Origin: CAIQPS01 sp963721365
Lineage (GTDB): Bacteria > Actinomycetota > Thermoleophilia > RBG-16-64-13
DNA: 64,000 nucleotides
Assembly: GCA_963721365.1 (NCBI GenBank)
Contig: CAVRJE010000008.1
Location: 1 to 64,000, forward strand
Reading direction: 5' to 3'
The notes beneath the pieces were generated by a model. It was given only the letters and a program-made list of their open reading frames with translations. It searched no databases and was not told where the DNA came from. The number at the start of each line of letters is the position of its first letter. The stretch's first letter is position 1. Shown piece after piece: positions 1-8,841 of the stretch. A program made the position numbers and the translations under genes.

Positions 1-778
1 GCGCTGCCTCTCGACGGGCGGCAACTGCGTCGACTTGCCGTGATCGGCCGTCTGGCCGACGTCCCAAATACCGGTGACCACGGCTCGAGCAACGTGACGG
101 CCCCCTACGTGGTGACGCCGCTCGAAGGTCTACGCGCCGCCCTCCAGCCGCTCGGCGTGGAGGTGCTGTACGACGACGGCTCGCAACCGGAGCGGGCATC
201 GGCGCTCGCCGCAGGCACCGACGGCGCGATCGTCGTGGCCGGATACGACTGGCGTGACGAGGGCGAATACATGGGCGAGTTCCCCTCCCCCCGCGTTCAA
301 GAAGCTCCTTCCTCGCCCGCCTCTCAAGCTGATCCCGAAGGCCCTAGTCGCGGCTGCGCGGCTTCGCCGCGGCGGGGCCGGGATCTCCGGCGGCGGCGAT
401 CGCAGGTCGCTGACGCTTCATGGCGACGAGGAGGTACTCATCCGGTCGGTCGCGGCCGCCAACGATTGCACGATCGTCGTGCTCGTCTGCGGGTCCGCCA
501 TTTTGATGGAGCGGTGGAGACATTCAGTGCCGGCGATCCTCGTTCTGTGGTACCCGGGCATGGAGGGCGGCCACGCGCTCGCCGACATCCTACTCGGCCA
601 CGAGAAGCCGACCGGTCGCCTCCCTTTCGCCATCCCGACGAGCGCCGACCACCTGCCGCCTTTCGACCCCGCTGCCTCAGTCGTCGACTACGGTGAACTC
701 CACGGGCAGGCGCTTCTCGACCATTTGGGAGCGCCGGCCGCCTATCCGTACCGCTTCGGGCTGACCTACGAGGGCTAA
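1..778 (+). CDS. Glycoside hydrolase family 3 (beta-glucosidase-like), C-terminal part, frameshifted
   Basis: The gene enters the window already open, so the N-terminal TIM barrel is missing. What is visible is the alpha/beta sandwich domain of GH3 enzymes: AVIGRLAD, then TGDHGSS (the conserved G-x-x-G-S loop) and DEGEYMGEF, the region that usually carries the general acid/base. After a one-base shift near 285-295, in a run of C residues, the second half continues with LVLWYPGMEGGHALADILLG and GRLPFAIP, hallmarks of the family, and ends AYPYRFGLTYEG before TAA. There is no C-terminal FnIII domain after that motif. The likely role is hydrolysis of beta-linked glucosides or oligosaccharides; substrate specificity cannot be read. 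Both halves keep family motifs, so the shift is more likely a sequencing indel than true decay. Confidence 0.85.
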
Positions 779-841
779 GCGCTCAGGCCGGGTTCTGTAC
801 GCGTCATCGCCACCTGAGTTTCGTGGTGCCCACGATTCGCT

Positions 842-1108
842 CTACGTCGGCGGGCGGCGGCGTTTCCGTACCTCGGCCGCAAACCTAACGTACCCCGCCT
901 GAGTGAAGAGACCTTGATGCCATGGACCGGCCGCAAAACGGCGACCCATGGCCGGGCTCCCACTTGACAGCTCCTCCCCCCTGTCCAGTTCGCGAGCTAA
1001 CATCGGTGATGGCTTGGGGTCCGCTTTCGCAGCCGCACGGCCAAGGGCGAACAGGAACCAGCAAGCGCCGAGAACCGGAATGACCAAGAGCCAGAGCATC
1101 CAGGACAT
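842..1108 (-). CDS. Small single-span membrane protein, hypothetical
   Basis: An 88-residue open frame starts with ATG at 1108, preceded by GGAGG with a 7-nt spacer, a good ribosome binding site. Residues 3-25 form one hydrophobic segment (WMLWLLVIPVLGACWFLFAL). A polar tail rich in Arg, Lys and Pro follows, so an N-terminally anchored protein with a cytoplasmic tail is likely. I recognise no family. It is convergent with the GH3 gene, whose stop lies about 60 nt away. The binding site and clean membrane segment are the evidence that it is real; the tail composition is ordinary GC-rich sequence. Confidence 0.45.
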   Translation of the reverse strand: MSWMLWLLVIPVLGACWFLFALGRAAAKADPKPSPMLARELDRGEELSSGSPAMGRRFAAGPWHQGLFTQAGYVRFAAEVRKRRRPPT

Positions 1109-1296
1109 CTGCTAGCCTCCGCGTCTAATTTGGCTACATTCTTGTTCTGTATGATTCCGCTATTCCCTCCGCAGCCGGTCTCTTGCGATCCAGACGTGTT
1201 GCGGGCCCGATAATGGGAGGACGGCGAATGCAGCCTTGGTTGTGTTTGCGGACTGAGCTACTATCCCGTTCTCAGCGAGTTGGGAAAGGGCGCACG

Positions 1297-1677
1297 GTGG
1301 CGACTTATGCCTGCTACGACCGAAGGGGTATCTACGCGGTGGGCGAGACCCCTGAAGAGGCCAGGAGCAAGTGTCGACGCCGCCCCGGCGAGTGCCACCG
1401 GTTGACCGTCGAGTTGACGGACCAAGCAGCCGAGCGGTTGACGCAGTTGTTTGCAGAGAAACGGGCCTTTCTCGCCTGGGACGGTGCATTCATCGGACGG
1501 GGCCCGGAAGGTGAACTGCTCGACTTGGCCGACCCCTTCGAACTTGAACTGGCCGACTGGTACTGGCGTAAGCCTATGGGGTTGCGTTGGTCCCAGCTCC
1601 CGGAGGTTGACGAGGTTATTCTCTCGGAAGATTTTGCGGTAAGAAGATTCTGGAAGTGGCGACGGCCCAGTAAATAG
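1297..1677 (+). CDS. Hypothetical soluble protein, about 126 aa
   Basis: The frame is open from 1183, but the most sensible start is the GTG at 1297 behind a weak GGGAAAGGG. The product is acidic, soluble and about 126 residues long. It contains YACYDRRGIYAVGETPEEA near the start, which looks like a small beta-hairpin 'query/response' fold. The tail is rich in Trp, Glu and Asp (LELADWYW, LRWSQLPEVDEVIL). There is no signal peptide and no membrane segment. I do not recognise the family. It converges on the large L,D-transpeptidase gene with 9 nt between the two stops, so the 3' boundary is tight. Confidence 0.5.
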   Translation: MATYACYDRRGIYAVGETPEEARSKCRRRPGECHRLTVELTDQAAERLTQLFAEKRAFLAWDGAFIGRGPEGELLDLADPFELELADWYWRKPMGLRWSQLPEVDEVILSEDFAVRRFWKWRRPSK

Positions 1678-1686
1678 GCGTCCCAT

Positions 1687-4452
1687 CTAGTACACGTAGA
1701 CCGTCGTCCCCAGGTCGACAAGCGGGTAGATGACGTCCTGGTCCCAGTTTTGGGTGCGGACGCAACCGTGGCTCGCCGGGTACGTCGGGACCTTCGGATA
1801 GCCGTGGATGGCGATAGCCCAGGTGATGGCCATCGGGTGATAGAGCGGGGATACCTCCAGGGTCTTGATAAAGACCGAGAACGTGCCTGACGGAGTGACG
1901 ATGCCGACGCTCGCGCTGCCGGTGGAAACGGGAATCGTGATCGCGACCTCTCCATCCTTGCAGAAGAGCAGCACCTGTTTGGCTTTGTTGACCTCGATCC
2001 AGGGGTTGGTCGTGCCGACCTTGGACGGCTTCGGCCGGCTCGCCGTCTGTAGCCTCGACCAGACGGGACTCCCGATCAGTCCATCCCGGGCTCAGACCCT
2101 CCCATTTCTCGAACGCGATGACCGCTCCCCGAGTCTTGTAGTCAAACACCCCGTCGACGATGCCCGGAAGGTAGGAGAGCTCCTTCAGGCGCTGCTCCAC
2201 CCACATGATCTTGCCGGCGGATGCTGTGTTCGACGCCGCCAGCATCCCGAGGATGTCGAAGGCATCGACATCGATGTACGCTTCCGCGGGGTTGTCTGGG
2301 CTCACCGATATCTTGATGCGGTGGCTGCCGGGCGCCAGTGTGCCTGTCGACCAGACCTTCTGCCGGTAGAGCGTGGTGTCACTGGAAAAGTCCACCGTCA
2401 CCGCCGGGCCGCCGTCCACGGACACGTCGGCCTTGCCCATGCCCGGGCCGGTGGTGGCAATCAAGTCGACCCAGGTGCCGGTGAAGGCGAAGTCGAGCGC
2501 GGCAGAGGCCGTGTTGGCACGCTTGTAGCTGCCGCCCGACGCGCCGGCCGCCGAGGTCGTCGCCCAGGTGCCCCGATAGAGCAGGCGGACGTCGTTCTGC
2601 TGGTATGGGCGCCAGATGTAGGCCGGCGTGATGGTCCCGGTGACCTCAAAGGCGTCGACGCTCATGTACTTGCCGGCGGCGCTCGTGTCGTCCCACCAGA
2701 TCTTGACCTGGTGGTCCCCGAGGCCGAGTCCCCCCCTCTCCCACACCTTCTGCCGGTAGGCGGTTGTGGGCGCATAGAGGTTGATGCTCTCCGCCGGACC
2801 GCCGTCGAGCGAGACCCAGGCGTTGCCCAAACTTGCGCCCTTCGTCGCTATCCACGTGAGAGAGACCCCATAGAAGTTCACCGAGACCGTCGCTCCGCTG
2901 CTGGCGGCCTTCCTATAGCTGCCTCCGTAGGCCCCCGAGGCAGTGTAGGTCGCCCAGGTACCCGTGTACGCAAGGCGGTAGTCGTTCTGCTCTATCCGAC
3001 CGGCCCCCAAGAGCTCGCCGAGCACGTCAACCGCGTCTACGTTGATGTAGCCACCTGCGGAGTTGGTGGGGCTATAGACGATCTTGATCTTGTGCACCCC
3101 GCTCGGGAGAGGGCCCGTGGACCACACGTCCTGCCGGAAGAGCGCTGTCGAGCTTGCGAGATTCACCGTCTCCCGGAATACTTCGTCCACATAAACGTCG
3201 GCCTTGCCCATGCCGGTGCCTTTGGCGGCGATCCAGTCGAGCCGCTCGCCGATGAACGCTATCGTGACCGATGCCCCCTTCGTGTTGGTCCGGTTGTAGA
3301 TGCCTTTCCACGACAGGGACTTCGAGAGGGGCTCCCAGGCGCCGGCGAACCAGAGCCGGGAATCGATCTGGTCGTAGCGGGTGAGGAACGTGAAGTCGTC
3401 GGCCGCCGTGTTCTCAGAACTGCCACCGGCCGCCGTGACCTGGACGTCGACGGTTCCAGCAGCGTAGGCCGGCGCCTTCGCCGTGATCCGGCTCGGAGAG
3501 TCCACAGTGTAGCTCGTGGCCGGGACACCACCGAACGTGACGGCCGAGGCGCCCGACAGCCCGATGAAGTCGGTGCCGATGATGGTCACCGAAGTCCCGC
3601 CGACAGTAGAGCTGGCATCGGGGGAGACGCTCGTGATCGCGGGGGCGGGCAGAACCTTGTAGGTGTAGTCGTCGGCGTCGGTGTCCTCACTCGCTCCCCC
3701 GGAGTTCCACACCTGAACGGCCACGGTGGCAAGCTCGTGAGCGGGAGCGATGGCCGTTATCTTCGTGGGCGAGACGACCGTATAGCTCGTCGCACTGACG
3801 CCGCCGAAAGTCACTGCGTCAGGGCCGGACACGTCCGGAAGCCTCTCCCGGTGATCACAACCTGATAGCCCCCGGTCGGCGGGCCATACGAGGGATTGAG
3901 ACCGGTGACGATGGGCCGCGGGTAGGTGAGGGTCCCGACGACATCCACCGCGTCCAACGTCACGTACTTCGTGCTCGGGTTGGCGGAGCTTCGCACGATC
4001 TCCACCTTGTGGTTGTCTTCGGGGAGGGTGCCGGTGGACCAGACGGCGACGTTATAGACAGCGGAGGGAGCGGAAAGATCGACGGTCTCTTGGAAGACGC
4101 CGTCGAGGTAGACATCGGCCGCACCGGTGGTGGTGCCCTTCATGGCGATCCAGTCGAGCTGGGTGCCCCGGAAGTAGATCGTCACCGAGGCGCTGCTCGT
4201 CAGGCAGCGGCCATAGCTGCCGCCGGAAGCGAGGGTCTTCGCGTAGTCGGACCAGCTGCCGGTCTTGACGATGTGGCCGTCGGTCTGCTCGTAGCGGGTG
4301 GGACTGACGGGCTCGGCTGCAAGCGCGGCTCCAGAGGGGACGAGAATGAGGAATGCGGCCGCTAGACCCACGAGGATCCCGATCGCGACGAGTTTTCGGA
4401 CCTCCCGACCACAGCACCATTTGACGTACGGCACACGGCTCGTAACAACCAC
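1687..4452 (-). CDS. Modular secreted L,D-transpeptidase with repeated carbohydrate-binding-like and IPT domains, frameshifted
   Basis: One surface protein of about 920 residues, broken by shifts near 3835 and 2075. The start is taken as GTG 4452 after AAAGGAGG, and an export signal ending GAALA-AEP follows. Reading from the N terminus: module R1 (about 122 aa), two IPT/TIG immunoglobulin-like domains (VTFGGVSATSYTV, VTFGGVPATSYTV), modules R2, R3 and R4, a PG_binding_1 domain (LKELSYLPGIVDGVFDYKTR), and a YkuD catalytic domain with HGYPKVPTYPASHGCVR. The last motif carries the His and the nucleophilic Cys. The four R modules share R-Y/I-E/D-Q-x-D, G-S/T-W, a W-I-A-x-K-G stretch, Y-R-Q-x-V-W-S-T-G and V-D-A-F/V-x-V/I-G. 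They look like galactose-binding-type beta sandwiches. The likely role is 3-3 peptidoglycan cross-linking or protein anchoring, with the modules contacting wall glycans. Confidence 0.85.
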
Positions 4453-4624
4453 GACCCCTCCTTTGGCAAGGGAGCGATGACCCTGTTCGCTTTGCGTCCA
4501 CCACAGACTAGGGCTCAACAGGCGACGAGGTCAAACACTCACGTCGAAGTATGCCTTTACGTGAAAGAGGGTGTGACCCCGCTACTGGCGAGATGCAAAG
4601 TATCCTTTGGCCCGTCGGCGCCAA

Positions 4625-5669
4625 TCACCACCAGCGAATAGGTATTCGCCAAAAATCCACCCTCGTGTCGAACGCGAGCCGTTCCGTGATGTTGACCACA
4701 AAGCCCGACGCTGCGGGGTACTGGAACTGGCTGTTGTTGTCGGTCTCGTAGTAGTCGGTGTCAGGTTCGTCCCCGTTCTTGTGCTGGAAGTAGGGGGAGA
4801 AGGTCTTGACCTCGATCGTGTCTTTCAGCGGGTCGATGGTGATGAGCCGCATCAGCCCGTTGCCGCCGAAGGGACGATACTGATTGTAGTCGGAGAGCAT
4901 CTCGTAGACGGGGCGACCGGCGGCGTTGTAGCTGACGACGGAGTATTCCCCGCTTATGTGGCCGCAGAGCACCATGAACACCATGGGGTTGTCATTCACG
5001 AAGGCGTTCCACATCCGGCGACCGGTAGAGGTCTTCTTCCTGCCGCCCATATAGTCGTGGGTGGATACGATGACCGGCAGGCCCTGAAGAGAAGGCCGCT
5101 TGAGCAGCTCGTTAGCCCACGCCAGTTCCGCGTCGGTGGGCCACACCTGAAAGCCGATGTGCAGGAAGGAGGCGTCTTGCACCGTGAACATCTGCGCCTG
5201 GCACAGGCCGGATGGGGAAGCCGCGACAAACCAGGGCTTGCTCTGCATGAGCGACAACGGCAGGTTCTTCAGGAAGTAGCCGGGATCGTCGTGGTTACCG
5301 CGGACGATCGAGAACGGCAGCCAGTCCTGGGCGAGCAAGGGATCAAGGGCGTTGCGTGCGTTCGCCCATTGTCGGTCGTCGGTGCCCGTCGTCGACGACG
5401 TCGCCCAGGTGGGTGACGAAGACGATGTTCTTCTCGGCCGCGTTGGCGAGCACCCACTCGATCTGCTTCTTGAATTCCACTTGGCCCAACCCCGTGTACG
5501 CCTGGGTGTCGGGAACGACGGCGATGACGAAGGGTGTGGTGAGCTCCCGGACCCGCTTGGCGTTCTCGGTCGCCGATTCGTAGAGGCCGGTGACGCTCTG
5601 GGCGGCGTTGACTGGGCCGGTTGCGAGCACACCCAGGACGACCGCGACCAGCGAGAACACTGCCACCAA
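4625..5669 (-). CDS. Secreted calcineurin-like metallophosphoesterase, frameshifted
   Basis: A protein of about 348 residues with a hydrophobic N terminus (VFSLVAVVLGVLATGPVNAA) that looks like a signal peptide. The metal-binding motifs are in order: VPDTQ, HLGDVVDDG, RGNHDD, a THDY segment and CGHISGE. These correspond to the D-x-Q/H, G-D-x-x-D, G-N-H-D/E, H and G-H-x-x motifs of binuclear metallophosphatases. A one-base shift near 5390 separates the GD motif from the GNHD motif. The start is uncertain: TTG 5669 or GTG 5666 both lack a good binding site, and the same frame continues upstream without a start codon, so another indel may hide the true N terminus. The substrate is unknown; family members include phosphodiesterases and 5'-nucleotidase-like enzymes. 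It lies just upstream of the modular transpeptidase on the same strand. Confidence 0.8.
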
Positions 5670-5986
5670 AGTGATTACGAGCCTCGGGATGGCCCGATAG
5701 CGGACGGATGCGGTCGCTCTGCTCAGGTGACACCGCCCTTCGTGGTCGATATCGCGCTCGGCGCGGCCCAGTGGCCCTCGGGCTCACAAAGGGCAGAGCA
5801 TGGGGCGCAGTATAGGCCGGTTCCACTCTGAATCAAACAGCGAGCAAAGTCCCCCGGCCCGGCAAGGGCTTGGGAGCAGCCGATCGACTCTCTCTTGAGA
5901 CCTCTTTCTGGTTGTGGCTAGGTGCGACCTTGCCGATAGACATTCCAACTGGCTCTAACGGATTCGCTGGGCGGCATAGGAGGGAG
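5670..5986. other. Region without a convincing gene
   Basis: About 317 nt between the phosphoesterase start and a small membrane ORF. The minus strand may still carry the missing N-terminal codons of the phosphoesterase, because its frame stays open upstream to about 5760. I see no RNA gene, repeat or clear promoter. Open frames here have no binding site and a composition expected by chance. Confidence 0.4.
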
Positions 5987-6106
5987 GTGGCGATCTTGGA
6001 GCTGCTGGATTGGCTCGCACTGTTTCTAGCAGTAACGCTCTGGTTTGATGCCGCGGTGTGGGCCACCGTCTTCAGCGACGCCCTGGAGAGGAGACGGAGG
6101 CGATAG
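5987..6106 (+). CDS. Possible small single-span membrane protein
   Basis: A frame of 36-39 residues reads MELLDWLALFLAVTLW followed by FDAAVWATVFSDALERRRRR: one hydrophobic helix and a strongly basic tail. A purine-rich AGGAGGGAGG lies directly upstream. It serves either GTG 5987 (very close) or TTG 5996 (8 nt after GGAGG, the better fit). I recognise no family. The topology is typical of small actinobacterial membrane proteins, but a frame this short could be chance. A remnant of a GH3 gene begins about 30 nt downstream. Confidence 0.35.
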   Translation: MAILELLDWLALFLAVTLWFDAAVWATVFSDALERRRRR

Positions 6107-6130
6107 ACGTTCGGGAGGCCTTCGCCAGCT

Positions 6131-6199
6131 TGATGAGCGCCGGCTGCCTATCCGTACGGCCACGGCCGATCCTACGAGGGCTAGGCACTCAGGCCCGGA
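6131..6199 (+). pseudogene. Remnant of a second GH3 glycosidase 3' end
   Basis: This stretch closely matches the last 45 nt and the following 15 nt of the GH3 gene at 731-796. In the matching frame it reads PAAYPYGHGRSYEG before TAG, against PAAYPYRFGLTYEG before TAA. The shared sequence continues past the stop (CTCAGGCC). No GH3 coding sequence precedes it, so this is a truncated duplicate or the scar of a recombination. A frame ending Y-G-H-G-x-S-Y is what many GH3 enzymes have, so the remnant may come from a paralogue rather than an exact copy. Confidence 0.6.
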
Positions 6200-6268
6200 G
6201 GGTTGATTGCGGACCCACCGCCCTATCCCTATCATGGACAGCGGCCATACCGTACTAGGGAGGGGATC

Positions 6269-6799
6269 ATGAACCGCAAGTGGCTCTACCTCACGCTCAG
6301 CGTGATAGTCCTTCTGACCATCGCCATCGCGGTCTCGAGTTGTGGGGGTGATGGCTCTGCCACGGCGACGACGCCACCGCCGCCGGCAATGCCACGACGA
6401 CCACAGCGGGCTCCGTAGTCACCACCGGAACCACGAGCCGGCGCAGATACCACTCAGGCCACCCAGGCAGCAACGACCAGCACCGCGGCGGCCTCCGGAG
6501 GGTGGGTGAAGGTCGCCAGCCTGGCAGGGAGCGATACCAAGCAGGGAGACGTGTTTGCTCTATCCGGAAAACCGGCGCGACTCGGCTACAAGGTGACGAG
6601 TACGGATATCGCGACCATAGCGGCCTTCTACGTGATGGCCGAGGGCACATCGATAGACAAGGACGGTGGTATCCCCGAGGCGATGGTGACCTCCTCTGGT
6701 GAGGACTCCGTCACGCTCACCAGGGACGCTGGGAACTACTACCTGATGGTGAAGTCGGCCAACTGCGACTGGGAATTCACCGTCGAAGAGCAGCAGTGA
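6269..6799 (+). CDS. Lipoprotein with Thr/Ala-rich linker, frameshifted
   Basis: ATG 6269 follows GGAGGGGATC, a good binding site. Residues 1-24 are a lipoprotein signal (LTLSVIVLLTIAIAVSSCGG) with the lipidation Cys in SSC. A low-complexity linker rich in Thr, Ala and Gly follows, with apparent shifts near 6375 and 6440. A C-terminal domain of about 100 residues comes last (WVKVASLAGSDTKQGDVFAL to NCDWEFTVEEQQ). The end of that domain, GNYYLMVKSANCDWEFTVEE, resembles small beta-sandwich domains that read ...YYLxVxSAxCxWxVxV, and a cold-shock-like or PPC-like fold is possible; the specific ligand is unknown. The protein is anchored to the outer face of the membrane. It shares its architecture (lipobox, Thr-rich spacer, one domain) with the lipoprotein at 7654-8352. 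Confidence 0.65.
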
Positions 6800-6880
6800 G
6801 CAGCCCTCTATAAGGACGGCCAGGCCGATGCCCCCGCCGACCAACATAGAGTCTGCACGCGAACTGCCGTCGGCCCCCTC

Positions 6881-7477
6881 TTAGCCAGGCTTCGGAGGGT
6901 AGCCGCTGTCTGGTTCCTCGCCGCGCTCCTGCTCCCGGCGCGCTCTGCGCTTCCGGCGCCACAACACCCATAAGCCAACCACCAGAGCGACGATAAAGAC
7001 CACGACCAGGATCGGCACGGCGATGGCGACCACGCACATCACGGCCGCGCTCGCGTCCTCCACCGTACTCACAGCCGCCGCGCCTACCCCCGCCGTGGTC
7101 GCGTTGACCACCGGACGGGCGGTGGCCTTGGCGGCATGAACCCCGCCGGCCAAGAGCACTCCCATGAGCACCAGCAGCCACGGTTTGACGCTCGAGGTGT
7201 TGCCCGAGGCCGCTACCGCCACGATGGCGCCGGCTGCTGGTCGGATGACGGACTGTACGACATCGTTCGCATGGTCGACCCCGGGCACTTTGTCGACCAC
7301 GATCTCGATGACCAACAGAACGGCGATAATGGCGATCATCCACCAGGAGCCCAGGACATCGAAAGGCTCGCGAAGGCTCAACCACTCGAAGCGTTGGGCC
7401 AGCGCCACAGCCAGCAACGGGATGTAGGCGTTGAGACCGGCCGGCATCGCGAGGCCCAGGGCGGTCAGGATATCCAA
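6881..7477 (-). CDS. DUF4126 family membrane protein
   Basis: 198 residues, starting at TTG 7477 behind GGGGAGG with a 6-nt spacer. The N terminus ALGLAMPAGLNAYIPLLAVALA and the motif DKVPGVDHANDVVQSVIRPAAGA are typical of the DUF4126 family. There are four or five hydrophobic segments, with a glycine-rich loop GVHAAKATARPVVNATT between the middle ones and a basic tail RRKRRARREQE. The function is not known; the family is a multi-spanning inner-membrane protein of unassigned role. The gene is intact. It is convergent with the lipoprotein at 6269-6799. Confidence 0.85.
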   Translation of the reverse strand: MDILTALGLAMPAGLNAYIPLLAVALAQRFEWLSLREPFDVLGSWWMIAIIAVLLVIEIVVDKVPGVDHANDVVQSVIRPAAGAIVAVAASGNTSSVKPWLLVLMGVLLAGGVHAAKATARPVVNATTAGVGAAAVSTVEDASAAVMCVVAIAVPILVVVFIVALVVGLWVLWRRKRRARREQERGEEPDSGYPPKPG

Positions 7478-7653
7478 GGACGCCTCCCCGTCTGAGTGGA
7501 CGCTCGCACGATATCACTCGCCGCCGCTCAAGCAGGACTAGCGCGGCGATGATGCCGGCGACGAGAAGCACCAGCCCGATGCCCCCGCCGATGACCGGGA
7601 CCGGCTTCTTGGTGTACAGGTCGCGGACAGTCCCGGCAGCCTTTCGGCCGCCT

Positions 7654-8352
7654 CTACGGCAGGAACTGCTCGTCGATTTTGACTACCAGCGGGCCGTCCC
7701 GCTCGATCCACCAGGGGGACCTGTGCAGGTGGATGGCGTCGGCCGGGGGCGTAGCGCTCCAGAAGCTCTTGAACTGGGCCCACGTGACAGGGTGGTCCAT
7801 TATCTCGTTCCAGGCGAACGTGGTCCAGGTGGACGTGGTGATGGCCACGGAGTCGGACACCTCGAAGACTCTTTGCTGCGGGTTATCATTCTGGATCCAG
7901 TAGTCGTCCTCCACGTGCTCGCCCGGCTTTATCTCGCCGGCCGCTACGGCAGCCGCGTCGGCGGCTGCCCCGGTGAGATACTCCGCGTAGTCGATGCTGA
8001 TGTAGCGCTTGCCGTCCTTGACGTACACCTTGTCGATGAAGCCCATGGCCTTGATGTGACCGTTGGACAGCCGGGTCTCGGCCGTCGACAGCTCCTCCGT
8101 GGTCGTGGTGGTCCCCTCGAGACCAGTCGTGGTGGTCTCTTCGAGCATCGACGTGGTGGTGGTGCTCTCGAATATTGCCCCGGTCGTGGTGGTCTCCTCG
8201 ACTGCGGCCGCGGTGGTCGTGGTCATCTCCGGGGCCGCGGCCGTAGTGGTGGTCGTGCTGTTTCCCCCGCCGCCGCAGGCGCCCACGACCAGCACGGCGG
8301 CAAGCAAGGCAGGGATAAGGACGGCGAGCGCGATACGTGTCTTGGACTTCAC
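7654..8352 (-). CDS. Thr-rich lipoprotein, hypothetical
   Basis: GTG 8352 is chosen because GGAGG lies 10 nt upstream and a standard lipoprotein signal follows (RIALAVLIPALLAAVLVVGACGGG, lipobox VGAC). Residues about 27-85 are a low-complexity spacer of repeated E-x-TTTT blocks. The last 150 residues form a folded domain containing GFIDKVYVKDGKRYISIDYA, then QRVFEVSDSVAITTSTWTTF. That domain resembles uncharacterised actinobacterial lipoproteins; no enzyme motif is visible. A consensus-like promoter lies at 8489-8516. The role is unknown; an envelope-associated binding protein on a flexible stalk is likely. Confidence 0.75.
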   Translation of the reverse strand: MKSKTRIALAVLIPALLAAVLVVGACGGGGNSTTTTTAAAPEMTTTTAAAVEETTTTGAIFESTTTTSMLEETTTTGLEGTTTTTEELSTAETRLSNGHIKAMGFIDKVYVKDGKRYISIDYAEYLTGAAADAAAVAAGEIKPGEHVEDDYWIQNDNPQQRVFEVSDSVAITTSTWTTFAWNEIMDHPVTWAQFKSFWSATPPADAIHLHRSPWWIERDGPLVVKIDEQFLP

Positions 8353-8488
8353 CGGACCGCCACCTCCTCCCCGGGCAAGCCACCGAAAAGAGGAGCCGGG
8401 CGCGGGCATGAACTCGTGCGAGGCCCCTTTCAGGTGGCCTATCCGAGCTATGGATGGGGGGAGTTACTGATACTCCCCGCACAGTCTC

Positions 8489-8516
8489 AGTCTAGGCCGA
8501 CCATGCCCACTGTCAA
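8489..8516 (-). promoter_or_regulatory. Sigma-70-type promoter of the Thr-rich lipoprotein gene
   Basis: On the minus strand TTGACA (8516-8511) and TAGACT (8494-8489) are separated by 16 nt. Transcription would start near 8482, about 130 nt before GTG 8352. The leader contains a 7-bp hairpin (8458-8464 pairing with 8472-8478, loop TACTGAT) without a U-tract, which could stabilise the message. This is the best promoter match I found in the window. Confidence 0.6.
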
Positions 8517-8598
8517 TGGGAACAACAAGCCCGCCGGCAGGCGCGGCCGGTTGGCAGTCAAGTATCGCGGCGGGCGGGACCAGTTTGGTAGCGGCAGA

Positions 8599-8624
8599 AA
8601 GGGCCTCCCCCAAGGACGGCCCTT
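8599..8624 (-). terminator. Hairpin after the nitroreductase remnant, possible terminator
   Basis: AAGGGCC (8599-8605) pairs with GGCCCTT (8618-8624) around a 12-nt loop, 19 nt after the end of the nitroreductase remnant. The following minus-strand bases (TCTG) are only weakly U-rich. It may be the original terminator of the lost gene. Confidence 0.4.
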
Positions 8625-8642
8625 CTCGCATCGCAGGCCGAA

Positions 8643-8795
8643 CTACGCCCCCTTGATTCTGAGCACCTCGTCGATCGGCCGCCGCTCGCTCCGGCACGCG
8701 TTCAGCGGGCTGTCCTCATCCTCGTAGCCGATCGCTACCCCCAGCACGATCTTGTACTCCCCCGGGATCTCAAGCTGCTGCCGAAGAACGTCTGG
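8643..8795 (-). pseudogene. Nitroreductase C-terminal fragment
   Basis: About 50 residues read SYPDVLRQQLEIPGEYKIVL, then GVAIGYEDEDSPLNACRSER and RPIDEVLRIKG. This is the C-terminal segment of FMN-dependent nitroreductases, including the conserved G-I/V-A-I-G-Y and R-S-E-R-x-P-I/L-D-E-V signature. The upstream 120-150 residues that bind FMN are absent: within about 50 nt the sequence runs into the 3' end of a monooxygenase-like gene. It is therefore a truncated remnant, not a frameshifted gene. The deletion end point is near 8800. Confidence 0.65.
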
Positions 8796-8841
8796 GTAGG
8801 ATGACGTTCCTCCTGTGTGTATTGACAACAAGTCGCTCGAG

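Noticed and set aside
1865..3865. Long plus-strand open frame opposite the modular transpeptidase
   Set aside because: It mirrors the repeats of the real gene and shows no signal, domain or binding site.
8100..8270. Repeat-rich tract as a CRISPR or satellite
   Set aside because: The GTGGTGGTC-type repeats encode the Thr/Glu stalk of a lipoprotein in frame; there are no spacers.
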